Source of the DNA: Ovis canadensis
Taxonomy: Eukaryota; Chordata; Mammalia; Artiodactyla; Bovidae
Assembly: GCF_042477335.2 (NCBI RefSeq)
Contig: NC_091247.1
Span: 228,060,001-228,124,000, forward strand
Direction of reading: 5' to 3'
Length of the DNA stretch: 64,000 bases
Numbering within the stretch: position 1 is the first letter of the stretch; every line of letters begins with the position of its first letter. Under the pieces are notes generated by a model. It saw only the letters and a program-made list of their open reading frames with translations, was not told the origin of the DNA and did no database searches. Below, piece after piece: positions 54,170-64,000 of the stretch. A program made the translations under genes and the position numbers.

Positions 54170-55650
54170 AGGCACATGGAGCAGAGATAATTAAAACATT
54201 TTCCTGATTGTGACAGCCACATTCTGCTGCTGCAAGCTGGAAGATCATTCCACCCAAATATTTAGCAAGCACCCAATAAAACACTGGAGACAAAATGAAA
54301 GTAATCGGAAAAAAACAGTGTAACAAATTCTAGAGGCAAAAGAGTCCACAGTACAGAGAGGTTGGTTGGAGGGTTACTGGAGAAGAAGGTTGATCATTTT
54401 TAAAGGATTTATACTTTTAATAGCTGCCCACTCCTCATTTTTAAAAAATTTTATATGATAAAATTATAATTTTCTTGTAATTAAGTGTAGATGAATAGGC
54501 CTTTAATTCTAAATCCTAGAGTGACAGTCAAATTTCCTGAGCGTTATCTCATCTTCTTTTTGGACAAGGTAGCGCAAGTAGTGTAAAATCAATTAATTTT
54601 CATAAATGAGCATTTTCATTCTAAATTGGTATTTTCCACCGAGATTATGGTTTTGATGTATATGAATAACACATTTTCCAGCCTACACCTTGTATAGTTG
54701 GGATAGTAACATGTGATCAGTTATCATCTTCATTTTTTAATTTGGGTAATAACACTGTACCTCTCCCAAATCAGTAAATTTCCACAGAATCTTTTTGTTG
54801 TTGTTGTTTTAATCAGGCAAAAATATCAGCATTCTCCATGGCACCCAGTACTTCTCAGCAGTATTTTTTTTTTTTAAGAAAGTACCACACATAGCAGTTT
54901 TCACATCATCGCTTCTATATAAATTCACTATAGACTGAAATTATACATTCTCACAGCACAGATGGGCTGGTCTGTCATTATGACTGCCGGGTCCTTGTTG
55001 GAACACACAGCATATTTCAATTGTGGAGTCGACAATTTCGAAGAACTGAGGTCAAAATAAACAAGTTGCCTTTGTACATCAAAGCAGCCTTATTAAATGA
55101 TCTTCTGATCCCCTGAAACGTTTGGTAGCAGAACAACCATCATCTTATTAAAATTTAATTTAAAATTTGGTCTTCATCTGCACCTTTTTAAGACTCCAAA
55201 TACCCTATGTCAAAGGACCTCAGATGTTTTAATTACCAATTCTTATCTTTTTTTGCATCATGAACGGCCTAACAGTAATTTATATTAAAAATTATGGGCT
55301 TTGGGACTTTTGATTTTAATATCTTTATAATTTCTATAGGAAAAAAATGAAACCTTTCGCTGTTCTGTGTAGACAATCATAAAAATTATTTTGAGAAGCT
55401 TCTGAAAAACCAGATGATAAAACCAGATGATAAATGTCTAAAGATACATCTAAATCCAAGCTAAAAAAAAATTCAACAGGTAAACTACAAAGAGTAGCTA
55501 TAAACTTAAAAAAAATTATCTCGCCAAGATAAAGTGCAGAATTTATTGGTCCATATCAACACACGTGAGGGCAGAGCGGTTTTACAGCCACGATAATTTG
55601 CAAATGATGATAACTGTTTATTTTGTGAATTTGCTCACATTATGATGTAA
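54170..55650. promoter_or_regulatory. Long AT-rich repeat-free block, candidate conserved elements
   Basis: About 1.5 kb without repeat families, starting 'agcagagataattaaaacat' and 'gattgtgacagccacattct', with many TAAT, ATAAA and TTTAAT words. There is one small tandem duplication (aaccagatgataa at 55408-55420 and 55421-55433). It directly precedes the exon-like block at 55724. Confidence 0.45.
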
Positions 55651-55723
55651 TCAGTTCGGAGGGCTCTTTTTTCCCAGCTCCTCCTTATCTTTGAATGTTT
55701 GGTTCTGCGCCTCTGAATTCCAG

Positions 55724-55792
55724 ATCCCGGTGCTGCCGCCTCGGAGGCTCTTCGTGGCCGAGAGCAGCTCGCCCGAGTGCGTGCTGTGCTCG
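55724..55792 (+). other. Candidate internal exon, 69 bp
   Basis: A sudden GC-rich patch after 1.5 kb of AT-rich DNA. It is bounded by a pyrimidine tract and acceptor (tctgaattccag, AG at 55722-55723) and a good donor (ctcg|gtgagatc, GT at 55793). The 69 bases are open in the frame reading IPVLPPRRLFVAESSS..., 23 codons, a multiple of three. The minus strand is also open over a protein-like 80-codon frame, so the strand is not settled. No family recognised. Confidence 0.25.
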
Positions 55793-56006
55793 GTGAGATC
55801 TGGGTGCTCCCTCTGCCGCGTCCCGAACGCTCCCGACGCGTTCCATTCGTCAGCAGAAGCGCTTTGTTGTGGCTTATTTGTTTGAAGGAACATACCTGTT
55901 GGCAGAGATGTGGGGGGATAATAGGAAAAGTGAGATGTTGATGAAATTTACCGGAGTGGGTTGTGAGCTGCTTTCTGCAGTGGCTGCGCTCTTGGGTTGG
56001 TGGTTT

Positions 56007-56029
56007 TTTGTTTTGTTTTGTTTTGTTTT
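56007..56029. repeat. (TTTTG)n simple repeat
   Basis: Four to five units of ttttg within a T-rich stretch. Confidence 0.85.
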
Positions 56030-56294
56030 ACCACTTTCTCCTTTTCCCATGTTCATCTTCGCAGAGGGCATCAGAACTGGGTTTAGTACGTGGCACTGGT
56101 CTGGGGCTCTCAAAGATGAGGCACAACAAGACATCCTGATACCGGGGTCAGAGCCTCAGAGGGATGGGGTCAGAGCAGGATGGTGGTGGTGGGCATGGTC
56201 GCCGTGACGATGCTCCGCTGTGTGCTCCACGCCAGGCTTCTTCTCGTCTGGAAGAGGAGGGTGGCAGAGACCATGAGCTCGGGAACTCATGGCC

Positions 56295-56470
56295 AGGGTT
56301 CAGGTTGAGTCCTTTTGATTTGCTGGCTCTGCTGATCAAGGTCAAGGGTGAGTTATTTCCCTTCTTTGTGGCCTCAGTTTCCTCATCTGTAAAATGGGGG
56401 CAGTAAGTGTCCCTGCCTCACGGTTATACAGATACAGCACTTGCCTCGACACTTTCCACAGAGAGCGCCC
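56295..56470 (+). repeat. MIR SINE, sense
   Basis: 'tggctctgctgatcaagg', 'ggcctcagtttcctcatctg' and 'taaaatgggggcagtaagtg' are a clear MIR. Confidence 0.93.
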
Positions 56471-58417
56471 CATACGTTCCGTTCCTCGTTGGTTTGCTTC
56501 TGAGTCTCAGAAGTGCCTGCACGGCAGGGCCACCAGCGCCATTTCTGCCGGGGATGAGCCTCAGAGGTTCAGCCAGATAATGAGCGTTGGGGTGGATGTG
56601 AACACAGGCCTGTGTGCCTCCTGCGTTGTGATGGCGTGGACGTGTGCGTCTACACGGCGGCCCAGTGTGGCTCTTGCCAGCCCTTGGCCTGTGTGTGTGC
56701 CTTGGTGGCACTGTAGCGTGTGTGCGTACACACGGGGGTCCAGGGCTCTGGGCCAGCCTGGAAGGTGCCTGGCTGGGCATTCACTGCCCGATGGAGGGTG
56801 GCTGTTCTCCCAGTGCTGGGTGGACAGGCCGCAGGTGCCGGGCCCTGGTGAGTGAAGGAAGGCTCGTGGCTGGGCTGGCCGCGCTCTGGGCCCGGGTCAG
56901 GCACCCGCAATCTCCTTGGAGCGGCAGGCCGTTCCAGACGCCGGCCATTTGCAGACCCGGAGGACGGGCATTGGGCCTCCAGCCTAGGAGAGGAAATGGT
57001 GGCGAGGAAGCCCAGGACGGGCCTGGGAAGGCATCTGAGGGCGGGAGCGGCCGGGTGGCCCGGGGGGCACTCGTCCTGCAGCCAGCGCCCTCCTCCGGGA
57101 AGCGGGTGGCAGGGCTGGCTTTCCGTGCAGGCCTGCGCGTGTGCGCGTGTGCTCCCACGTGTGCCGGGCTCCTGGCCCTGAGCGCACACCTGGGAACCCA
57201 GGCAGACCGTTTCCCCACCGAACACAGCGGGGACTGGGGGCAGGGTCTGATGAGATGCTGTGAACCCCCAGCCTGCCTTCAAGCAGAAAAGGCCTTGATA
57301 AGAATGGTTCTCGCGGCCAGGCCTCGGTTCTCTCATCTCTGAAGTGAGGGAGACAGCGTTGGCCTGGGGGAGTGGCCAGAGGCAGCAAGTGGGGGTCTTG
57401 CCTGGAAGCAGGTGGCCAGCCTGCTTCATCCCAGGCTGCGGCCTCGTGAGAGAAGCATGGGGCCTGGCTGCTCGGGGAGCCACCTGCCCCTCTCAGCCTC
57501 AGTTTCCCCACCCGGAGGCAAAGGGTAAGTCCTACCCACAGTCTTCTTGTGGAGGCAGGCCGTGTCACCTCCCATGAACGGGAGCAGGTTTTGGGGAGTC
57601 CCTGCAGGAAGCTCGCCTCTGGTCCCTTTGACTCTCCGGGGCCTTGAAGGGAGCTGGGAGCGGGGCGGGGGGGGACTCTGGGGGTCCGGCTGCTGCAGCG
57701 CGCACAGAAACCTCTGGCCCAGTTTCCTGGGCGCTGGCCCTGCCCGGGGATTCCTGCGGTGGGTGTGCCCGCGCTTCCGGCTGTGGGTGGAGGGATCCCA
57801 GAGGCGGGCGGCCAGTTCCCGCTGCTCCCGCCCGCCCGAGCCTCCCGGGCATGCTGCTTCCTTGAACTCGAAGGGACGAGGGGTCCCACCTGGGCCCACC
57901 GTGCCGGGTCCAGGCCAGCAGCGCCCCCGACGTGGCGCCAGAGGCCTCCAGAGGCTGAGGAGGGTGCTCGGCGGTGTGGACAGGGTGCCCTCAGCCTGCA
58001 CCTTTGTCACCATGAACACACACTTGTAAGTCACCCCGTGTCAGCCCTTGGGAGACTCTCGGCCCTGATGGGTGGACGGGTGCGTGGGCCTTGAGGGTCT
58101 CTGCTCCGGTCCTGGTATTCCTGCCTGCCCTGTGACCAGTGCCCAGCGAAGCAGCCTCTGGGTATTGGCTCCCGAGCCTGGCAGCCTGGCATGCCACCAT
58201 GGCCCACCGCCTCGGCCGTGCCACGAAGGTCAGGTACACGGGGAGGGTGAGTGGCAGAGACCTTCTGCCTCAAGGCTGGTCGGGGTCCAGCCTTGTCTCC
58301 CCAACATGGGAGGCCAGTGCACGTCTGAGTTGGCAAATAAGAGTGAGCTCTCTAGGGTTTGGGGGAGCTGACCTTCATGGACCTACTAAGTGCCAGGCCC
58401 AAGGTCAAGTCCTTGTT
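56471..58417. other. Unique GC-rich sequence, no gene recognised
   Basis: Frames up to 301 codons are open on the minus strand but overlap equally open plus frames and lack domains. A weak MIR-like 'ttctctcatctctgaagtga' lies near 57330. Confidence 0.4.
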
Positions 58418-58556
58418 TCTCTTTTTAAAAAAAAATTCAGAAATTTTTGGCCACTCTGCCCAGCTTGCGGGATCTTAGTCCCCAACCAGGGACTGAACCC
58501 ATGTCCCCCGCCATGGGGTGTGGAGTTCTGGCCACTGGACCGCCAGGGAGCTCCCT
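58418..58556 (-). mobile_element. CHR-type SINE, antisense
   Basis: An A/T tail, 'ttggccactctgcccagctt', 'gggatcttagtccccaacca', 'gggactgaacccatgtcccc' and 'actggaccgccagggagctc' are the reversed CHR SINE. Confidence 0.92.
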
Positions 58557-60530
58557 AGGGCCGGGTACTTTAATCCGCTTCTCTTAAACATCTATTTTTA
58601 GATGTAGTCTGTTCGATTTCATCTTGTTTGGACATCCAGTCCGAGCCAGCAGGAGCTAGCGCTGTTCTGGTGGCAGGATAGGGCACAGACGGGATGTCCC
58701 CCTCCCTGCCCTCGTGGAAGGTGGGTGTTGACGGTTCTCTGAGAAAACTCGATGCTCACCGAGGCCAAGGAACGTGCCCAGAGACACAGGGCTAGCAGGC
58801 GACGGAGCCTGCCCTCAAACCCGGGCCCCTGACTGCAGGACCCAGCGTCTCCCCTGGCCGGCTGGGGACAGCCAGGCACGGGGTCCCTCTCATGGGTGCC
58901 AGCCTCGGGGGGCTCTCCCCGGACGCCGGTCACCAGGAGGTCCTGTCCTCTGGCCTGCCCCAACGGAGAGGCAGGCTTCGCCTCCGTTCTCCCCTCCTGG
59001 GTCCTGGGAGCCCCGGGCTGTCTCCACCTGAGCTGCCGTTTCTCTAAGGTCTCAGGCCTGCTGGTTGGACCGGCGCCACCCCGGAGCGCCCTGCTGGGTG
59101 AGGCTCCAGGCCGCTGTGGCGCTTTCTGGCCTGGCGTGGACAACGCACAGCGTGTCAGCGAGGGGTGGGAGGGAGGGAAAGAGTGAGGCTGTAGGCCGAG
59201 GTGATCGAGGCTTTAACACTCAGACAACCGCAAGTCAAACCTTTGGGAGATGCCGTAAAACCCCCAAACAGGCAAGACCATTTTGCAGGCTCCAGCGTTC
59301 TCAAGATGGTCCTTTGTGCTCTGTGCCAAGCCTAGACCCTTCCATCACACCGGGAGCCTGCGGTGTAGACCGGGAGCCTGCGGTGTAGACCGGGAGCCTG
59401 GGGTTTCTCTCCGTGGGGCTTGTTGCAGGCACCACTGGATGTGTGAGGGGCCCTGAGTCTCTCCCGTGAAGATGTGCCCACCCGATCTTTGGGTTCCCAG
59501 ATCAGTCAGTAGCAGGGTGTCACTGGCACAGCTGGGGCCTGCATGCCCCACGGCCTGCCCCGGGTCCCAGGGTGTAGGGCTCCTGCTGGCGAGCACCGAG
59601 TGCAGGGGTGGGGGGATGAGCTCATGGAAACCAGCTCTCTGCAAGCGAACAGGGGCTCCGTCCGGCGTCAGACACCTGCTGCTCAGTCCCCATCCGAGTG
59701 GCTGCCTCCCCAGTGCTCTGCCAGTGACCCTGTGGCTTCCTTGTGTCCTGGGGCGGCTCAGCACCCACTTGATTCTCCAAGGCACCTCGCAGAGCAGTCG
59801 GGGGGGCCAGCTTGGGGCGCAGGAAGGGGACCGGCAGCACTGTCCAGGGACCAGGTGGGGCAGGCCTTGTGGAGCGCCTGCTCACTGGCTGGAGGGCTAG
59901 AGCCACGACTGAGGGGTCTGTCCCCAGCTCCTGTGTCTCCCATGTCCCAGCAAACACGGGTGCCCTCCGCGAGGCCAGGGCTGAGATGGTACAGGAGGGG
60001 GCTGGGCGCAGCCAGGGGAGCAGAAACTTAGGCTGGAGCGGCCAGTGCGAGTGCCCCGGGGTGGGGGGAATCTGGGTGGCTTCCTGGAGGTGGCAGACCC
60101 GCGGCCCTGGGCTTGTGCGCGAGTCCGGCCCCGGCCTGCCACGTCCCAGGGCCCTGCCGCCCGGCGCCGCCCCTCCCGCCGCCCCGCGCCAGCCCTGCAC
60201 AGGCCACATCTGCTGCGGCAAGCCTGCCAGGACTCCACCTCCCGGCTCCGTCCCCATGGAAACCGCGGGGCGGGGGTCCTGCTGCCTTTGGCCCTCGGAC
60301 TGGTTTCCATTAGAGCCAGCCTGCTTTCCTCGGGGCTCCCCCTTGCCCCGGCAGGGGCTTCTTCCCGCATTTACCAAGTGCTGGCCTCTCCTGTGCCAGG
60401 AGGCCCGGCAGCCCGGGCCTGCCCGTCCTGGCGGGCATCCCTCCGCGGGGTGAGTGCCCAGCCCTGCCCAGGGCCGCGGCGGCTCTCGTCCTAACAGGCT
60501 CAGACCCCACCTCCTCTCCCACGGGGCCAG
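58557..60530. other. Unique GC-rich sequence, no gene recognised
   Basis: Repeat-poor DNA with long compositional frames (376 codons minus at 59622-60752). It contains the 20 bp tandem repeat at 59349. Confidence 0.4.
59349..59403. repeat. 20 bp tandem repeat, 2.7 copies
   Basis: Unit accgggagcctgcggtgtag is perfect at 59349-59368 and 59369-59388, then partial (accgggagcctg) from 59389. Confidence 0.97.
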
Positions 60531-60539
60531 CAGCTGCCG

Positions 60540-60700
60540 GGGCTCAGACTCTGGACCTGAGTCGGGTACCCCGGGTTCCCGCCCCAGCTGTGCCAGGGAG
60601 TCACTGGGGGACCTCGAAGGGGCCCCTTTCCCCCTCTGGGCCTCAGTTTGCCTCTCTGTGAAATGACGGGGTTGAACTGTTCCTCCAGTTCCTTGGGATG
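60540..60700 (+). repeat. MIR SINE, sense
   Basis: 'ccgccccagctgtgccaggg', 'cctctgggcctcagtttgcc' and 'tctctgtgaaatgacgggg' follow MIR. Confidence 0.85.
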
Positions 60701-61682
60701 CCAAAAAGGAAAGAGAAAGAATGAGAAGATGAAGCTGCAGCAAGGCCAGCATTTCTGGAGTCTGTTCTGGGATTTTTGTTTGTTTTCAAAGAGGGATTTT
60801 ATTTATTTTTTATTTTTTTTAAAAAAGGAAGGAGCCATGGAATTTGACCGGAGATCAAATTTGAGAGGCCAAGAGCCAGCCGGAGCCCACGGACCCATGA
60901 CAGGGAGGCCCAGCTGGGCTGCGGGCGGCCAGGGGCCTGTGCAGCTGTGCCCGCTAGGCCTCCTCCTGGCATGTGCCGGGTGCCCAGCGGCCTGGCTGTG
61001 AACACAGTGAGCAGAGGCATGCACCGTGCCCCCGATGGAATCCAGAGGGCTCTGGAAAACTACCCGAGAGGTTTCCGGAGGTCAGAAATGTGGGCAGAAA
61101 GTGCGATCCAGCTTTATAAAGAAAGCCAGCTGGCTCTTCCTCCAGGGAGCCTGGTGAGGGGCCCAGGGAGCGGCAATGCTTGGGTGCCTGTGAAGAGCTC
61201 GCCCAGGGCTGCTCCGAGGCTGCTGCCCCAGGCCCCGCCCGGTGCCCCGGTGGAGGCCCTGGCTTCCTCAGCTCTTCCTCTCACAGGAGACTGTGGGTGG
61301 TGTCTCGGGGGCATCTCTGCCCACTCTGCCCAGTGGGTGCTTCGGCTCCTCCCACGAGACCCTCAGCACCCGCTTGCTTCTTGTGACGCGTCACAGGCAC
61401 CTCGGAGGCTGGCACCTGCTTGGTCCCGCTCACTGCTCTACGGGGGACACTTTTCAGCTCATGACGGGGGGCAGAGCCTTGAGGGCAGGGGGGAGCGGTT
61501 TCTGGGAGGTCTGAGCAGACTGCTTTGCCCCCTGGGCCTCTTTGTCCCCATCTGTAAAATGGACAGATTTTCAATAAGTTCCCCATATTTTTTCCTACAT
61601 TTGCTTCTTTTTTTTTATCCTCCTTCTCTACTTCTCAAGGATAGTGTTAAAAAAATTAATACATATTTAAGTTAGGGGTCGG

Positions 61683-61885
61683 GCTTCCCTGCTGGCTCGG
61701 TAGGAAAGAATCCGCCTCCAATGCAGGAGACACAGGTTCGATCCCTGGGTTGGAAAGATGCCCTGGCGAAGGGAAGGGCAACCCAAGTATTCTTGCCTGG
61801 AGAATTTCATGGACAGAGGAGCCTGGCGGGCTACGGCCGATAGGGTCACAGAGTCGGACAGGACTGAGCGACTTGGGCACACGCA
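61683..61885 (+). mobile_element. Bov-tA SINE, sense
   Basis: The tRNA head 'gggcttccctgctggctcgg', B-box 'ggttcgatccctgggtt', 'tattcttgcctggagaattt' and the tail 'gagtcggacaggactgagcg' are all present in order. Confidence 0.95.
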
Positions 61886-61889
61886 ACAG

Positions 61890-63360
61890 CCGTGTGCCGG
61901 GGTCGTGTGGAAATTCAGTGAGAATCGGGATCAAGGCTGGATGCGCGCAGGAGGTGGCGTCAGAACAGTACCCACCCTACACCCTCGCCAAGAACGAGCA
62001 GGCTGCACGTCCCCGGCTGTTACAGACCCACGGAGGGGCTGACCCTCCCCCGGCGCAGCTCCATGGAGAGTAGGGACAGCCCGACCTTCCTCAAGGTCAC
62101 CCGGAACCCGCTGCCAGAAGGCCCAGCAGCCATGCCAGCATGTTGGTGTTTCCTCTTTGTCGTCTGGGCTGAGGGACCGTGGAAGCCCGTGCTCGAGGCT
62201 GCCTGGGTTTGCTGACAGATCGTGGCGACGGGAGCGGCAGCCCATAGGCCCCGGGGATGTGGTCGCTGCAGCTTAAAGGGTAGGGGGTAGCGCTGTCAGT
62301 TTTTTGTCTAAGGCAGGAATGGAGCTTCAGTTTGAGCAAAGATGGCACCCCAGTAGCCCCTGCCTCTTGGCACCCCAGCCTGCCCTCACCAGTAAAGTAG
62401 GCTGAGGGCGTGAGCTTGGAGGAGCAGCCTGCTGCCCGGGCTAAGGTTGATTTAGAGACACGGGGAGCCAGGGATGATGGAGGGAATGAAGGGAATTTCC
62501 CCAGGGAAGTGGGAGGGAGAGAGAGAGGAGCCTAAGCGCCCAGATAATTACAAAGCCTGGCGCAGTGATCCACGGCGGGCAGCGGGCTTCCCTGGCTGGC
62601 CGCACTGCCGCCTCCTATCTCAGCCGCCCCCCCGCCCTGGCCCGGAGACCCCCGGATGCCGCCCAGCACCCATGCTTGAAGCCCCTCTGTGTGCTGGGCC
62701 CTGACGTCGGTCATCGGGGCGACCTCACGGAACCCTGATGTGCCACCAGCCAGAGAACTGAGTTCTGGAGGCTGAGCCCTCGTTGCACCGGAGCCAGACC
62801 AGCCACGGTCCTAGGCCTCAGAGCCGACCCTCTGCCCACAGCTGCGTTCAGGGGCTGGGAGGCGGCCCATCAGAAAGGTGGCTGGTCAGATTGGGGGAGG
62901 CCCACAGGAGAGGGACAGCCAGGACCGCAGCGTCGGGCAAGAGAAAGAAGGGGCGTTTCCTGGCATGGATCTGGGACTGCTCTATAACCTAGACGAGGGA
63001 CTCCGGGCTGCCTGGACAGGGCGCCATGTTGGGCCTGACCTTGGGCGGCTTCCGTGGGGACTTTCCTCTGCTGGAGTCACACCCGTCTCCTCTCCCTCCT
63101 GAAATTCCTCGGGGCGGTCCTCGACTCCCCTTCCCACCACCCCTGGACTGCCCTTCAGCTCCGCTGGCGTCCAGCACTTCCCAGACACCCTCCTCTCTGC
63201 CGCCAGACGGCGTCCATTGTCTTGCCCGCTGCCCCGGTGCCCATCCTGCAGGCTTGCCTCCAGCTCCTGGCTGCAGTCCAGTGTCCCGTCCGTGGGACTG
63301 GAGAGGCCCCCAGCAACCTGTTCTGCCCTCTCCACGGCGCCATCCCCCACCTCTCCAGAC
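61890..63360. other. Unique sequence, no gene recognised
   Basis: GC-rich. No domain in any frame. Frames between 62982 and 63520 overlap on both strands. Confidence 0.4.
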
Positions 63361-63369
63361 TGTGGTGGA

Positions 63370-63525
63370 GAATCGCCTCCACCTGGAAGCCCTCCCTGCT
63401 CTGCTCATGCCCACTGCCCGCAGATGTCTTGCCCTGGGAGACTGGGCGCTTCGGGAAGGACAGGGCACAGTCACCAGCCTGGCACAGAGCAGGCTCTTGG
63501 GGAGCGTTTCATGAATGAATGAAAT
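63370..63525 (+). repeat. L2/MIR-type 3' end
   Basis: 'agcctggcacagagcaggct' followed by 'tttcatgaatgaatgaaatg' is the typical end of an L2- or MIR-type repeat, with its short terminal repeat. Confidence 0.6.
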
Positions 63526-64000
63526 GGAATCCGGAGACCAAAACGGAAGAGAAGGCTGAGTGCCGACTCCCCAGGCTCTGCACCGGGCGCAAGCCAGCAG
63601 CTCACCGTGGCGGCCAGGAGTCTAGGCTCCTGCAGAAACAAGTGGAGAGAGTTTATTTCTTTTTCCGCCTCCACCAGACACATTCCCTTTTAGGACGAAT
63701 CCGGGACCCGTGGAGCCACACCTCGCCACAAACGGTGCAGTGACACCCGAGGCTCGGCCTGAGAGTGCAGACGGCAGGGGACGCCAGGCTGTGGGAGGAC
63801 CGCGCGGCCTCTGGGGGTCCCAGCCGGGAAGACCGGCGAGTCCAGCTGCCCGCGGGTGCCATGGGGCCCATTCCTCACCCATCGCTGGGCGTGAGAGGCA
63901 GGATCCGTCAGCCCGTTGGGTGTCATGGGCGGGGGAGCCCTCCGCACATTCTGTTCAGGGGAGATATTTCTGACTCACAGATCTCCTACCCGCTCCTGCC
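63526..64000. other. Unique sequence to the window end
   Basis: No gene, repeat or regulatory pattern could be supported. Confidence 0.4.

Noticed and set aside
56984-57889. 301-codon minus-strand ORF
   Set aside because: GC-rich, Pro/Arg/Ser-rich, with competing open frames on the other strand and no domain or splice support.
59622-60752. 376-codon minus-strand ORF
   Set aside because: It extends into a MIR repeat and has low-complexity composition and no family features.

Overview
The window is nuclear DNA from a ruminant (cattle, sheep, goat, deer or a close relative). The evidence is the repeat content: several Bov-tA SINEs, BovB LINE copies with a recognisable reverse transcriptase, CHR-type tRNA SINEs of cetartiodactyls and artiodactyl-type L1 3' ends, on a background of old mammalian MIR/L1 repeats and CpG islands. 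There are no bacterial operons, CRISPR arrays or phage genes. No complete protein-coding host gene can be recognised. Most long open frames lie in CpG islands, where stop codons are rare on both strands, or inside retrotransposons.

Layout. 1-9.9 kb is a retrotransposon graveyard. It holds a probable 1.36 kb retrocopy-like insert bounded by a 19 bp direct repeat, a SINE inserted beside an older SINE, and a three-level nest in which an L1 is interrupted by a BovB that is itself interrupted by another BovB. 10.1-11.0 kb is a CpG island, and 11.5 kb carries a perfect 90-unit CA microsatellite. 12-18 kb is mixed MIR, L1 and SINE sequence. 19.4-20.1 kb is a second CpG island with a splice-donor-like site and a good Kozak ATG. 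21-24 kb has more SINEs, including a head-to-head Bov-tA pair.

24-58 kb is very different. Young ruminant repeats almost vanish. GC-rich sequence and CpG islands (33.4-34.3, 42.7-45.06 and 51.9-52.7 kb) alternate with AT-rich, repeat-free blocks (about 29.1-29.8, 30.9-31.1, 37.4-39.2, 40.4-41.1 and 54.2-55.7 kb) rich in homeodomain-, SOX- and FOX-like words. This is the usual look of a long regulated developmental locus with alternative promoters and non-coding enhancers. Plus-strand donor-like sites (about 33525, 45058 and 52737) and one 69 bp exon-like block (55724-55792) fit an unidentified plus-strand gene with 5' exons here. That is inference; I could not name the gene. 58-64 kb returns to ordinary sequence with MIR, CHR and Bov-tA elements.

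The best candidates for something undescribed are a 135-codon ORF with an ideal Kozak context and a membrane-anchor start (32932-33339), the 1.36 kb insert flanked by a 19 bp repeat, a perfect 17 bp inverted repeat at the edge of the largest CpG island, and the exon-like block at 55.7 kb.
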